Positions 10,466-21,024 of a DNA stretch of 64,000 nucleotides are shown here, piece after piece (positions within the stretch are counted from its first letter, which is position 1; every line of letters begins with the position of its first letter). A program made the position numbers and the translations under genes. The notes beneath the pieces were generated by a model. The model was not told the origin of the DNA and did no database searches. It worked only from the letters and a program-made list of their open reading frames with translations. Source of the stretch: Gnetum montanum (Eukaryota > Streptophyta > Gnetopsida > Gnetales > Gnetaceae); the NCBI GenBank assembly GCA_015680685.1, contig MNCI01000828.1, positions 21,271-85,270 of the forward strand, in the 5' to 3' direction.

Positions 10466-11700
10466 ATGGAAATTAATAAAAACCTTTATAAGGTTTGTCC
10501 CGATGGCCTGGTATGTTGGTGTGTCCCTAATATAGATCAATTGTGCATTCTTCAGGATGCTCATGAAGGCCCTTGTGGGGGCCATTATGTTGGAAGAAGC
10601 ACTGCTATAAAATTCCTCAAGGCAGGGTATTATTGGCCAACAATCTTCAGGGATGCACATCAATTCATCCGTGCTTGTGATTGTTGCCAAAGGGATGGTG
10701 GAATGAAAACTTGAATGAAGGGACCACAACAATGGATACAACCTCTCAAACCATTCGACATTTGGGACATTGACTTTATGGGTTCCATCACACCTTTATC
10801 AAATGGAAAGGCATATATAATAGTTGCAGTTGACTATTGTATCAAGTGGGTAGAAGCAGCATGATTGTAAATCCATCACTGTTTCTTGGTTTGTACAACA
10901 AAACATCATAAACAGGTTTGGTATACCTTGTGCATTAATTTCTGATAATGGAACTCATTTTATAGGTGCCACTTTCTAGAAATTGATACAGCGCTTGGGA
11001 GTTACACATAAACTCACAATACCATATCACCCCTAAGCCAATGGTCAACCTGAGGTGACTAATTAGGAGATTACAAAAATCTTAACGTGTACCATTAGCA
11101 AATACCGAAGGGACTGGAGCACTAAATTAAATGATGCCCTTTGGACTTATCGCTTCACATGGAAGCTTCCCATAGGTTATTCTTCCTATGAGCTTGTGTA
11201 TGGAAAACTACTGACATTGCCCATCTAATTCGAGCTTTGTACACTCTCTACGACCTGTGACCTTGACCTAGATCTAAGTCTAGCACAGAAAGAACGATTA
11301 ATGAGTCTCAAATTGCTAGTTGAAAATCGGTTAATGGCCCTGTCATCCAACAAAATGCATAAGGCATTCAACAAGAAATGTCATGACCTAAAAATAAGAA
11401 AAGTCAAGTTTCAACCAAGAGATGAGGTTCTTTATTGGAATCCTACACATGTACCCCAATGAACCAAATTTCAAACATTGTGGGAAGGACCTTACATCAT
11501 ATATGAGACTTTTTCATCTCGGGCAATGATCATCTACAAACCTGACAGCCCAAATAAGAAACAACTAGTCAACATTCAACAAATAAAACCTTTCCATAAA
11601 CCCAAACCAACCAACTCAACAAACACCTCGTCAGATGGACAACCATGCTCAATCTTTTGGATCTCGCCCTTTCAACTTAGTTGTGGGGGAGATGGCCACC
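10466..11700 (+). pseudogene. Integrase, copy B
   Basis: The zinc-binding HHCC N-domain is visible (HEGPCGGHYVGRSTAIKFLK; ACDCCQRDGG). The catalytic core shows the first Asp in IWDIDFMGSI (about 10767), the second in ISDNGTHF (about 10942) and the Glu in NGQPEVTN (about 11050), the DDE arrangement. The C-terminal part has WSTKLNDALWTYR, YELVYGKLL, and an SH3-like stretch ending MWEGPYIIYETFSSRAMIIY. It lies after RNase H, as in Ty3/gypsy. Stops at several sites make it a pseudogene, though the catalytic triad is still readable. Confidence 0.9.
11681..11697 (+). other. Internal polypurine-tract-like motif after pol, copy B
   Basis: AGTTGTGGGGGAGATGG closely resembles the 3' polypurine tract AGTTGTGGGGGTA before the 3' LTR. 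The same duplicate occurs in copy C (41949-41969, minus) and, decayed, in copy D near 54597-54618. It could prime a second plus strand or be part of pol RNA; function is inferred only. Confidence 0.55.
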
Positions 11701-13370
11701 CATACTAACAGCTTAGGCAGCTCCTCAGTTTTGACCTTTTTGTTTTATACATTTTTGATTTTACAAATTTTTGTTTTCACCTTCTCTGTTTTAAATTTTT
11801 GTTTTACATATTTGTATTTTTAAAAAAAGTTATTAATTTTCCCTTAGTTTTTTCTTTACACCATTGTTAATATATTCAATATTTATTGTCTACTCTTTTA
11901 CTTTCTTGTATGGTTATGTTTGCTTGTGTTTGATGTGTTTCTCTACTTTTTCTGCTAATAAGGTGGTAGGTACAATGGTAATGCACTACTTGATGGTGGT
12001 TTGCTTTATTTGTAATTTGATTGTTGATGTCTAGTTTTTGACTTTGAATGTTGTTACTAACAACTAGGACATGGTTTCTTATCATGTAACAGGCAGTGAA
12101 TCCATATCATCCACTCATCCACATACTCTATGGTTTTCCTTGTTTTGGAAGCGTGAAGTCTCTTCTTCATTAATACAACTTTAATAAATTGGTAACTTGT
12201 GTAGTTTCCAGAATTGGGAAGGAATCAAAGGTTTGGATAGGGTGTGGCTTCAAAGGGATGCAGTATTCTTTGTGCTTGTCTATTTTCCTATGTGCAGGAG
12301 TGTTCTCGTAAGCTTCTCACCACTCCATGTCATTTCATAATAGGAAGTTAAATAAGTCCTTGCATGATGTGGTCCTCATCACAAAAAAAAAAAGATGAGG
12401 ATTCAAAGCACACCCCTTGGACAAAATAAATGTGAAAAAATGCATGGGTCTTTGCATGGTGTGGTTCCCATCCAAAAAAAATATGGGAATTCAAAGCACA
12501 CCCCTTAGACAAAATAAAAAGGACTACAAACACTGGTTATGAGATTTGTCTTGTCTCCTCTAACTAAGTCCTTTTCTCACTTCTTACCTTCACTTCAATT
12601 TGGAATGATGGTTGTTTTGTGGGAGCATTCTTGTGTCTCAAGGGATGGACTTGCCTTAGAATGTCAATGCGAAGTCACTGAAAGTGGTTGATTTTGATCT
12701 GGATTGAGGAAGGATCCTACCAAGTCAATTAATCACAAACTCCACAAGGGACTGTATGTGACCATAATTAGGAACTCAATTCCACTCTCTCTATCATCCA
12801 TGTATGCTCTTCATGCCTCACCTCGTTGTTGGTTTCATGTTTTGATTTAATGTTTTGGTTTGATGTGTTGGTTTTCTCAATCAGTTACTTTTGGGTTTTT
12901 GTACCTAACTTTCCATAACCATTAATCATCCATGGTGCCCATAGATTCCTTGATTTGAAGTTATGCAAGTGCATAAAAGGCCTATGCCTGCTTTGGGGAG
13001 GACCCACTTGCATATCTTTTGGTTTGACTAAGTTAAGTTCTTTACCCTTAGACATTGTTACAATCAAATTCTTTTTATTTACCCCATCCATATCATCCAA
13101 TTGTACGCACCTTGACAACTATTTGTAATGAACTCTTTTTTATTGTTGTGAATACCCTCTTTCCATTACTCCTTGTGTTAAGTTTTTTTTTTTGAATTAT
13201 ATGGATCGCTTCTCTTATTTAACCTATTCATTAGTCTTTCCACTAATAACATCAAGCAACCAATCTATCACAATCACAACCTGGCTAGATAAAATCACCG
13301 ACGAGACAAAGTACTCAGCCATTATTTATTGCACTATATATACTAATCCTTGGTTTTGTTGTGATTGCAG
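11700..13370 (+). other. Post-pol non-coding region of copy B
   Basis: No credible coding frame. It opens with a T-rich spacer (11735-11880), followed by a segment shared with copy D (about 12060-12300; for example TCATCCACTCATCCACATAC), a duplicated hairpin (12355-12516) and a stretch ending at a splice-acceptor-like site (13368-13370). The same order recurs in copies C and D, so it is a structural part of the element. Confidence 0.7.
12355..12516 (+). repeat. Tandemly duplicated hairpin with A-rich loop, copy B
   Basis: Two copies of about 75 bp (12355-12430 and 12447-12516). Each has TTGCATGRTGTGGT, a stem, a run of A, the other stem arm, and ATTCAAAGCACACCCCTT. The arms differ but stay complementary: cctcatc/gatgagg in the first and cccat/atggg in the second. 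Single versions lie in copy C (41349-41406, minus) and D (55244-55340). Confidence 0.65.
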
Positions 13371-13373
13371 TGG
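13340..13373 (+). promoter_or_regulatory. Splice-acceptor-like site before lost ORF3, copy B
   Basis: TACTAATCCTTGG (branch-point-like CTAAT), a T-rich run and GTGATTGCAG (13361-13370) form a good plant 3' splice site. It aligns with the site in copy D directly before the ORF3 start codon (56624-56632). After it B keeps only a short relic and then joins the 3' untranslated region. No donor was identified. Confidence 0.55.
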
Positions 13374-13720
13374 AAAGCATGGACTGGAAGCAGGATTTTC
13401 ATCACCAAGGAGGATGTAACCATATCACTCGCGGGAGATTGTTCATAACCGCTGGATCTCTTCTACCTCTCCCTCATTCTTCTGTTGCCAAGAGGGGTTG
13501 GATGTCCTTTGGATTCGTTGGTGTTCTTTCCTATTGTCATGAACACCAATTTTGTACACAATTATAATATTGTATGCTTGGGCACTCTTGTATTTGTTTG
13601 TTTTCTCTATGTCACTCTGCATGTCAGTCAAATAAGTCTACACCCCCTATTATATTTTGTAAAGGACTTGTTCCTCTTCTTCTGTATTCAAGGACGAGTT
13701 TTCATTCAGTTGTGGGGGTA
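13371..13720 (+). other. ORF3 scar, 3' UTR and polypurine tract, copy B
   Basis: About 70 bp after the acceptor resembles the start of the copy D third ORF (TGGAAAGCATGG versus ATGAAATCAAG). The sequence then switches to the 3' UTR shared with D (TGAACACCAATTTTGT here, TGAACACCAATTTTTG in D; GTAAAGGACTTGTTCCTC versus GTAAAGAACTTGTTCCTC). The tract AGTTGTGGGGGTA (13708-13720) abuts the 3' LTR and would prime plus-strand synthesis. Confidence 0.7.
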
Positions 13721-14607
13721 TGATAAATCATGTTTTTCATTACTCCAATATCGAGGTGGCCGTCATATCGGGTACACGATATCGGGTACGTGATATCGTG
13801 GCCCAAGATGTAATATTGTACATTCGATATCGCAAGGTTACTCCTAGGTCTATAAATACAATGCCCAGCTGCACAATTGGGAGGAAGTTTTTAGCAATCA
13901 AGTAACAAAACTCTTGTAGTTTGTCCATTTGAAAGTTAGAATATTTTCCAAGTGCCCATAGTAGGAGGTCTAAGTGTGAATGAATCTTTATTCAAGCATT
14001 GATGTACTTGAGCACACCATTGTGTTGGCAATAAAGATGAACTCTTTGATCCATTCCTTGTAGAACTTGAGATTTTCTTTCTTATGCATTTACATATTGT
14101 TATTTCATGCAATTTACATTAATATTATTTATGCAATAATTAAATCTGGTCAATTAAGCAAATCGTTAAATTACACAAGCACGACCCCTTCGAGCATACG
14201 TGTGACACTTGGTAGCTCAAAAACGACTAGCGTTTGATAGCCTAGCAGTGTTTGCACAAAGTTTAGGTTGTGTTTGGGAAGTGGGAACGGTTACTTGTGT
14301 TAGGCTAGATTAAACTATAGTTTACTTAGCAATTAATCGCTCTTACTATTAATCACTTTTACTTTTATTCTTGTTCTAGGTGAGTAATTCTGTAAAAACA
14401 CAAAATAATAAAAATCTTATGCCTCATTCACACTTAACCATACAATTGCATTCCACAAGTGGGATTGGGAAGACAACGAAAAAACAACATGCACACACCA
14501 TTTAGCTCTAGTGCACTTAGTAATTATAGTCTGCAGAATTTGACTGGATTACACGTGAATGCTTGTGATTCGTATGGTTGGGAGTAGGGGTACCTTGCCA
14601 CTCATCA
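13721..14607 (+). repeat. 3' LTR of copy B
   Basis: 887 bp, TGATAAATCATG to CACTCATCA. Six GATATCG-like units lie at 13745-13832, TATAAATA at 13851-13858, and AATAAAG near 14030. It is followed directly by the target duplication cttac (14608-14612). Confidence 0.95.
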
Positions 14608-14717
14608 CTTACCAAATCTTAAAACTATCTATTTAGATGTAAATCATTACACCTTATCATGAAAATTCAAGAGAAGAAAATTAATTGTAAGAACGATAGT
14701 TTCCACTTTAGAAACCT

Positions 14718-14812
14718 TCAATGATGTCTCAAGTATGATTCAAACTAGCAAAGTCTTTCTTGCAAATATTTTTCAAACAATAAGCTAACCTGATTGGCTC
14801 AAGTGAATTTGG
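14718..14812 (-). repeat. tRNA-derived SINE, family 2, decayed
   Basis: Minus strand: CAGGTTAGCTTATTG (A-box-like) and CTAGTTTGAATCATACTTGAG (B-box-like), matching the copies at 2877 and 38278. Confidence 0.5.
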
Positions 14813-15033
14813 GGTAGTAATAAAAAACTATGAAAAAATAATAACTTTCTTAGAAAAGCAAGATTTAGTAGAAAATGATAGTGCATATTCTAGTTCATCG
14901 TTACTTCACCAATTGAGGCAATCTTTATGTTAAAATCCTTTGTTATTAACTATAAATTACTTAACATCATTTTTTATTTTTGAATTAACATTGCTCTTAT
15001 TCAATGAAGATGGATTTTCCATATAAACGATCT

Positions 15034-15345
15034 ATGTGGATTAGTCAATATTTCATATAGTAAAGATAAAAATATTCACAAAATCTTGTATTTTGTGTGG
15101 ATTAATCAATATTTTCTGTATAAGGATAAAAATATTTATGGAAGCTTCTATCTTGTTTGGTTTCTCTACTACTACTTGTGGCACTAGCTTGATTTTTTCT
15201 ATTGTTAGTTTTAGAATGTTATTTCTCTCACTTAAACTTCTTTTTTCATGAGCATAAAAAAGACATTACCTATAAAAATATTTATAGAAGCTTCTAACTT
15301 TTTTGGTTTTTCTACTACTACTTGTGGCACTAGCTTGATTCTAAT
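15034..15345 (+). repeat. Local direct repeats
   Basis: TGTGGATTAGTCAATATTT near 15034 recurs as TGTGGATTAATCAATATTT near 15096. A roughly 68-bp unit at 15128-15195 (key segment CTACTACTACTTGTGGCACT) recurs at 15273-15340 with a few changes. No terminal repeats or coding content; it looks like old local duplication. Confidence 0.6.
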
Positions 15346-16394
15346 ATATAATTGGTCAAATGTAAATATTCCTACCTACTTGCAATACCAATCCCTTTTT
15401 ATAGTTAAAAAGATTGATTTCAAAAGAGAGAGAGAGAACCAAATTATGTACAAATAAATTGTATGTTTAATAAAACCAAGAATACTAGCAATTTACCCCT
15501 TAAGAGAAATTTTCCAAATAGGCATCAAAATCTGAAATCCATTTATGAATGATCAAACACTATACACTTATGTCATTTGCAAGATTATCATTAAGAAATA
15601 ATCACAAATTTTCACTCACTAACATGAAAATCTATATTTTGAAAAGCATCACCTACAATAGAAGTTTAAGACTATTTACAAACCCCATTAGAGCAATAAT
15701 TATCAAATAACTAATTCCTTGTAACTGTTTTGCATGAAGTGTAATAGTGCCACCTTTTAAAAACACTAGCAAGGTATGTTTTCATGCACTACCCCCACTT
15801 GAAAACCACCAATTGGTTGAAGAAAGACTTTCTTTGCTTCATATTTATATAGTGAAAGCATATTCATTTTTAAAAAACAAAACATACTATCACATTAAAA
15901 TAACATTTCTATAAAATCAAATGACTTTAAATTTAAAATAGTCCTTGTATTTAATCACAAATTATAAGTTGGTGAGGTCACAACTTGTATTTTTAAAGTC
16001 ACAAATTCAACTACACTTAGTTATACTATAAATGTAAGCATTCTGCAAATGATCAAGATTAAATCAATAGTCTGTCCACATGCACATAATACAGTAAGCT
16101 CAGTTTCAAGCATACTTCAATTTCCCACATCTACATGGTGGCAAAATTGTATAATACCATTACATGAAAGGTCATAATGACCAATTATGATGAACTTTTT
16201 AAGTATCCACCTTGCATATAGCAAGAATTATAAACATACAACAGTTTACAAGTATTTGACTAATACAAAACTGACACTTTCAATTTTAATGTTATGGATG
16301 TATTCATGCACTTTAACCAGGATCCATGTGATTCAAAGACATAAAGGCATGCATTTTAAATCATTTAGAATAACCCTGCATTAAAATTAATGAA

Positions 16395-16960
16395 AACCCA
16401 ATCCTAATGACTTTGGTCATTTAATGGTTTGAATAGGTTGTACAATGCCCTATCCATCTTTTCCCAAACTAGATCCTTCAAACCCCATTTGGCCATCATC
16501 TTAGAACCAAATCCTTTGGTGTGAGCTTCAAAGCTATCCAACTTGCTTATTTTATCTGAATTTTGAGAATGCCTATCATTGACAACATTATGAATATTGC
16601 TTTGGCTTGCTTCATTAGCAATGGTATTTGACTCAACTAATCAAACAAAGTTACCATTAGCTTGAATAATGGCACTAGAAACAAATGAAATAGGCTGATT
16701 TGCATGGCAGACTCTATTTCTTCTCCTACCACTATTAGAAATAGAAACATCCTTATAGGAAGAGGAATGCTCCTGATAATATCTATGCTTTGGATCATAC
16801 CAACACAAGTTTCATTTTGATCTATCAAGGAGGCCATGTAACCAGCACGTTAAGCTTTCCCCAGTTTTTTGTCCAATCTCCTACTTTCTGCACTCAAATG
16901 ATAGTTGCCACTAGAGTTTCTATACTTCACATTTTTAACTGCATGATGCTCACCTACAAC
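16395..16960 (-). pseudogene. SQS1-like relic, degenerate G-patch exon
   Basis: Acceptor TTTGTGTGCAG, then VVGEHHAVKNVKYRNSSGNY. A TAA stop follows near 16850, then a frame change to GRRRNRVCHANQPISFVSSA (family motif YA.QPVSFVSSG), a TGA stop, and DSFEAHTKGFGSKMMAK. A one-base slip leads to GFEGSSLGKDG, a TAG, and GIVQPIQTIK. FE.HT.G.GSKMMAK(M)GF..G..LGK..QGI..PI is the G-patch. At least two frameshifts and three stops mean this domain cannot be made; G-patches activate DEAH-box helicases, so the relic should lack that role. Confidence 0.85.
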
Positions 16961-17059
16961 CTGCACACAAAGCATTTAGGTTCTTAAGAAAATGAAAAAT
17001 TGAATTTGATGCTAACCTATCAATGATTTTGCAAGAAAATGGGAAAATGTATTTTTTTT

Positions 17060-18445
17060 CTTTTGGAAAATGATCAAGAGCAATTTTATTCCAAAAAAAT
17101 AATGTACAAATGTACACAAGATATCACCAATTGGAGTTGGCACATCCCATCCATGTGACCAGCGGTCACCCACACCATATCCCAAAATACCTCTCCACCA
17201 GAAGTGCTGCATCTCTCTAGACCCTTTACAACTTGAACTTCCGAATGTGCCTACTAGCGATCCTGAGCATATGTCTAATGAAGAATCCCCTTGCATCATC
17301 CTGGGACCTCGCAATCGATGCCACAAGTGCTCTTGTGTCTTCCACCCCTAGTGCAGCAACCAGCATCTACACTGTAATGTCAATTCTCCTACCCATGTAC
17401 TATGTGGTGTCTTCCACCTAGTTGTTGCAAAATTGCTGAGTAGGTAGGTTCAGCTCTTCCTCCATACACTTGAGCATCTCCACCCACCCCATTTGTTCCA
17501 CCATCATCCATAATTCAGGAAATTTAGAGAATTTTGTCCATGATGGTTCAAACAATAGAAATTGCTCCATGGCCTCCATGGCCTCCTTCTACAACCCACA
17601 CACCTCTTGGACCACCACCATAGTTGAAGGAATCGGCTATCCACAAAAAATCAGATAATTCCTGCGTTTCCATAGGACCCATAGCAAAGGGGCAAGGAGT
17701 CTCCATGAAGACCTATTGTGGGGGATATATTGGTTGCCAACCATGCCTCCTACAAAATCCTGTAATCATAGATGAGATGGTGCAACATTTCAAGCGTCTC
17801 CTAGCATCGTGGATAGCTGAAATCCATGTTGATCCCTCTCTCTCTCAACGTGGCTCTCACTAGCAATGCCCTATGTTTCAACCATCTGAATGCCTTGAAT
17901 TTTTTGGGGAGATGGCCCTTCCAGATTTCAGCCCATCCCTCTTCTTGCAAGTACCAAAACTTGACCAGTTCCTTTGGGTGTTGCCCCAACAAACCAAGTT
18001 GCTCCACCAAGGCAGGATGACAGCAAAAATTCTTCCAGAGCTGTGAGCATTCTGAATGCACCTCCTAGCCCTGATATTTCTGTCATAATATCTACACCCA
18101 CGACGTCGCCCCCTCACTCTGCCCCATGTACTTGTTCAACAACTAGTGCATGCCCAATGCCATCTCATCACCAAAGCCCAAAATACGAATGCCCCTTGCC
18201 AATTTTGGCCATGCCATGACCATCCACAAAACCAAGTGCATTTTCTTGCCCCCTTTACCTCTTAACCACACAAACTCTTGCACAATGCCATCAATCTTCT
18301 GCACCACTGTGGTTGGAGGTGTTTCCATGGATGCTGTAAATCGAGCTATTGCCATCAGAATCGTTGCAACCAACACCATCTTCCCTTTCCTAGACAAAAA
18401 CCAACCAGTCCAAAGTGTGGTTTGTTGTTGTACCCTCTCTATCAA
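17060..18445 (-). pseudogene. LINE RT C-terminal domain and zf-RVT
   Basis: Frames from 18445 give WFLSRKGKMVLVATILMAIA and KIDGIVQEFVWLRGKGGKKM (RT connection typical of plant L1: LS..GK..L...L.AIP; KI......FLW). From 18061: EIWKGHLPKKFKAFRWLKHR and LRERGINMDFSYPRC, the zf-RVT domain (W....P.K...F.W......L.T...L..R......C..C). Several stops. The 3' end reaches an A tail. Confidence 0.75.
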
Positions 18446-18655
18446 TCCCTGCCAAGTCCTCTGCTGATTCTAGTCAAAAATAGGCATTCCCAAATATGTA
18501 TCATGCGCCTAGCCTAGTAGAATACCCAATGTCTGTACAATTTTGGCCTACACTCTTTCCTCCATGTGGCTGCAATAGATGGCTGATTTTCCTTTATTAA
18601 CCTCTAGAACAATCTCCCTCTACATCCTCTCCATTACTCGTAACAAGGTCATGGC

Positions 18656-19700
18656 CTATGGCACTGCACACCTGGAGAACGTCATCTTATCATTTGCGTA
18701 ATGGTCAACCACACTCTGCACCCTAGCAACTTGCAACCCCTGGACACCCTCTGCAAGGCAATAGTCTTTAAATAAGTCCATGACCATGATAAGTAGGAGC
18801 GGTGACAGTGGATCCCACTGCCTCAATCCTTTCCCTGTTCTAGTGAACCCACAGAGCCCCCCATCTATGTCAAGGGAATACCTACCACTCCATTGTATTT
18901 GAATACAAAGGTTGACAAACTTTTCATCAAACCCCTTTTTAATCATGATTGTCTTGAGTGCCCTCCAACTCATAATGTCATAAGCCTTGATTATGTCTAG
19001 TTTGATGCACATGCCTAGAAATCTAGCCCTCTTAACTAAATACAAGATCTCTTGCAAGAGTAACATTTGGTCCTGCAGGTACCTAGCCTTAACAAACCCT
19101 GCCTGGTGCTCTCCAACCAACTTCCCCATTAGTGGCGCAAGGCATCCAACTAGCATTTTGGAAAAGACATGTAGCAGCATGTTGTAGACCCCAATAGGTT
19201 GAAAGTGTCCTGGTGTTGTCGAGTTTGAGACTTTGGATAGTAGGACTATCTTGGAGCAATTAATTTCCCTCATAACCTGTTGCCAACCGAGCATATTGTT
19301 GTATGCATCAAGTAAGTTGGATCCCACCAGATTCTCATACTTCCTAAAGAATTCAATTAGCCAGCCATCCAGTCTTGGAGCCTTGTTGAACTACATGGAC
19401 TTCATAGCTTGTTGCAGCGTCTCCTGTGAGAAGGGACATAGTGAACTAGCATTGTTAGCACGTGTGAGGACCCTTGTGATTGGCAAAGAGATGGGTTTTG
19501 TGGCCTAGTAGCTCCATATGTCTCCCTAAAACTTTTGTAACGTGTCTAGCCCCCTCCTGCTACTCTGTGGGCCTCCCCCACCAATACCCTTAATCAAATG
19601 TTGGATTTTGCTCCTATGGGTCCTATTCTATTTGGCCATGGCAAAGAAGAACCGTGTATGTTTGTCCCCTTTCCATAGCCAAGTCACCCTTGACTGTTGT
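18656..19700 (-). pseudogene. LINE reverse transcriptase (catalytically dead)
   Basis: Minus strand: TRFFFAMAK upstream, then an open frame from 19327: INCSKIVLLSKVSNSTTPGH, RPI-like QPIGVYNMLLHVFSKML, GEHQAGFVKARYLQDQMLLL, CIKLDIIKAYDIMSWRALK, KGLRQWDPLSPLLLIMVMD. KLD..KAYD and G..QGDPLSP-like blocks are the L1-type RT core. The catalytic YADD box is YAND (18689-18700), replacing an essential Asp, so the copy is dead. Stops upstream of 19327 separate it from the endonuclease linker. Confidence 0.9.
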
Positions 19701-20335
19701 TGCTAGTAGCTCTCTTCCTCCCTATCCAGCTCCTAGAGTTCCTTGAGTAGCTCTTGTTCTTCAACATCCCTGGCTTCCCCCATTGCCTACAACCATTGTA
19801 TCTCCCTCAATTCCATTTGCAACTGTTGCCTATATCCTCGAAAGCTATACTTGTCGTCTAATGCAGCATTCACTACACCCCCAAATCTAGCTCTCGCTGG
19901 GTAACTTTTTTGTATGTTGTAGTTTTATTGGGTTAGCCAAACTTGTTGTCTAGCCTGAAAACTACTGCATCTTGTTGTCCCTCTGCATTCCTTGTGGGTT
20001 GGATGTCTTGCATTTTTGGCTTTGCAAAACCCTGGCCAATTGTAATCCACTCCCCCAACGAGGGTAATTCCAATGTTGAGTTCTACACCGCAGATTCGGA
20101 ACTGGTAGGGTGCAAGGAGTTCCCACCACCTCCATTTCCTCACGTGCATTTGCTTTCTCAACCGTGCCACTAGCCTGCAGCAGCACTAGAACCTCCTCTC
20201 CTCCTCCACTTGAGGCCTTACACTTTCTAACCACCGCTGTCCATCTTTTTGCCCTACCGCAGTTTGGACTTGTGAGCACTTTGCACTAGTCATGGTATCC
20301 TACTTCAATATGCGGCCCTTTCTGCCCACCAAATT

Positions 20336-21008
20336 CTAGCCCGCGGTGGCCTCCGCTGCTCCCTTGCATCGTTTAGACTCAGAGTGCTGTGTGCCACAGG
20401 TTTTGCATCTCAGGTGCAAGCTTTCAAATTTTACTCGGATTTTCTTTTCTCCTCCCATGATGTCCAGCACTCTCTCCTGGACCAAATCCTCTATCCTCAA
20501 CGACCTCCATACACAGAATCGGACATAGCCCATGCAATCCATGGACTGTGTGAAATTATCGAATTTGATAAATTCCTGAAAAGCTCCGCCAGAGACTTCA
20601 AGAACCTTGGTTCCCAATATTCCAATGGCAAACCAAACAACTGGATCCAAACCAGTGCCCCATTGAACAAACTACTGTCATGATGTGCCCTTGGTCTCCA
20701 GGGGCAGAGCCAGTCCATGGGCACCATAAAACCATGGGTCCTGAGCAGCACCCTGTTACAGTTTTCCACCGTTGCAAATGTGAATAACAGCCGATCCTCT
20801 GCCAACCCCGAACACGATGTCTGCTAACCAAGTCAATCTAACCCATTTCCATATCAGATCGTGGCGCCGCTGCCACCCCCTCTCCTGGCGTCACGCCCGC
20901 TTGTGGTATCACCGCCGCTGTGGATGTTGCCGCCACCGCCGGGCCCGTTTCTGCCACCATGCCCATGCCCGTTGTAGTTGCCGCTCCCGATCTTGTTTTT
21001 GAATTCAT
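20336..21008 (-). pseudogene. LINE ORF1 (DUF4283-like RNA-binding protein)
   Basis: Starts at an ATG at 21008 (MNSKTRSGAATTTGMG), with an Ala/Thr/Gly-rich GC-rich leader and a stop after SDMEMG. The frame then shifts to RLLFTFATVENCNRVLLRTH, WLCPWRPRAHHDSSLFN and ALVWIQLFGLPLEYW, typical of DUF4283 in plant L1 ORF1. A zinc-knuckle-like CKTCGTQHSESKRC (CX2CX3HX5C) follows. Such proteins bind element RNA. The leader is distinctly GC-rich (20860-21000) against AT-rich surroundings. Confidence 0.75.
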
Positions 21009-21024
21009 GTTGTTTTCCTCCCTT

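Larger units (their letters stand above)
4487..14607 (+). mobile_element. Athila-like Ty3/gypsy LTR retrotransposon, copy B (complete ends)
   Basis: A 10.1-kb plus-strand element: 5' LTR 4487-5358, tRNA-Asp-type primer site, gag, PR, RT, RNase H, INT, a 2-kb post-pol region, polypurine tract and 3' LTR 13721-14607. The 5-bp direct repeat cttac flanks it exactly (4482-4486 and 14608-14612), proving a single insertion. RT precedes integrase (Ty3/gypsy order) and the RT active site reads FMDDF as in Athila. All frames have stops and frameshifts, so it is not autonomous. It lacks the third ORF seen in copy D. Confidence 0.95.
14613..16390. other. AT-rich intergenic stretch with old repeats
   Basis: No gene seen. 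It holds a minus-strand family 2 SINE (14718-14812) and degenerate direct repeats (15034-15345). The rest is AT-rich unique-looking sequence with only short chance frames. Confidence 0.6.
17052..21024 (-). mobile_element. L1-type LINE inside an intron of the SQS1-like relic
   Basis: Minus-strand element of about 4 kb with ORF1, a reverse transcriptase ORF and an 8-A tail (the T run at 17052-17059 on the plus strand). A short candidate target duplication aaaatgta flanks it (17044-17051 and 21025-21032). The order DUF4283-like ORF1, RT, zf-RVT is that of plant L1 elements. It is shorter than full-length plant L1s because most of the endonuclease region seems deleted. It lies in the same orientation as the host relic. 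Confidence 0.85.
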
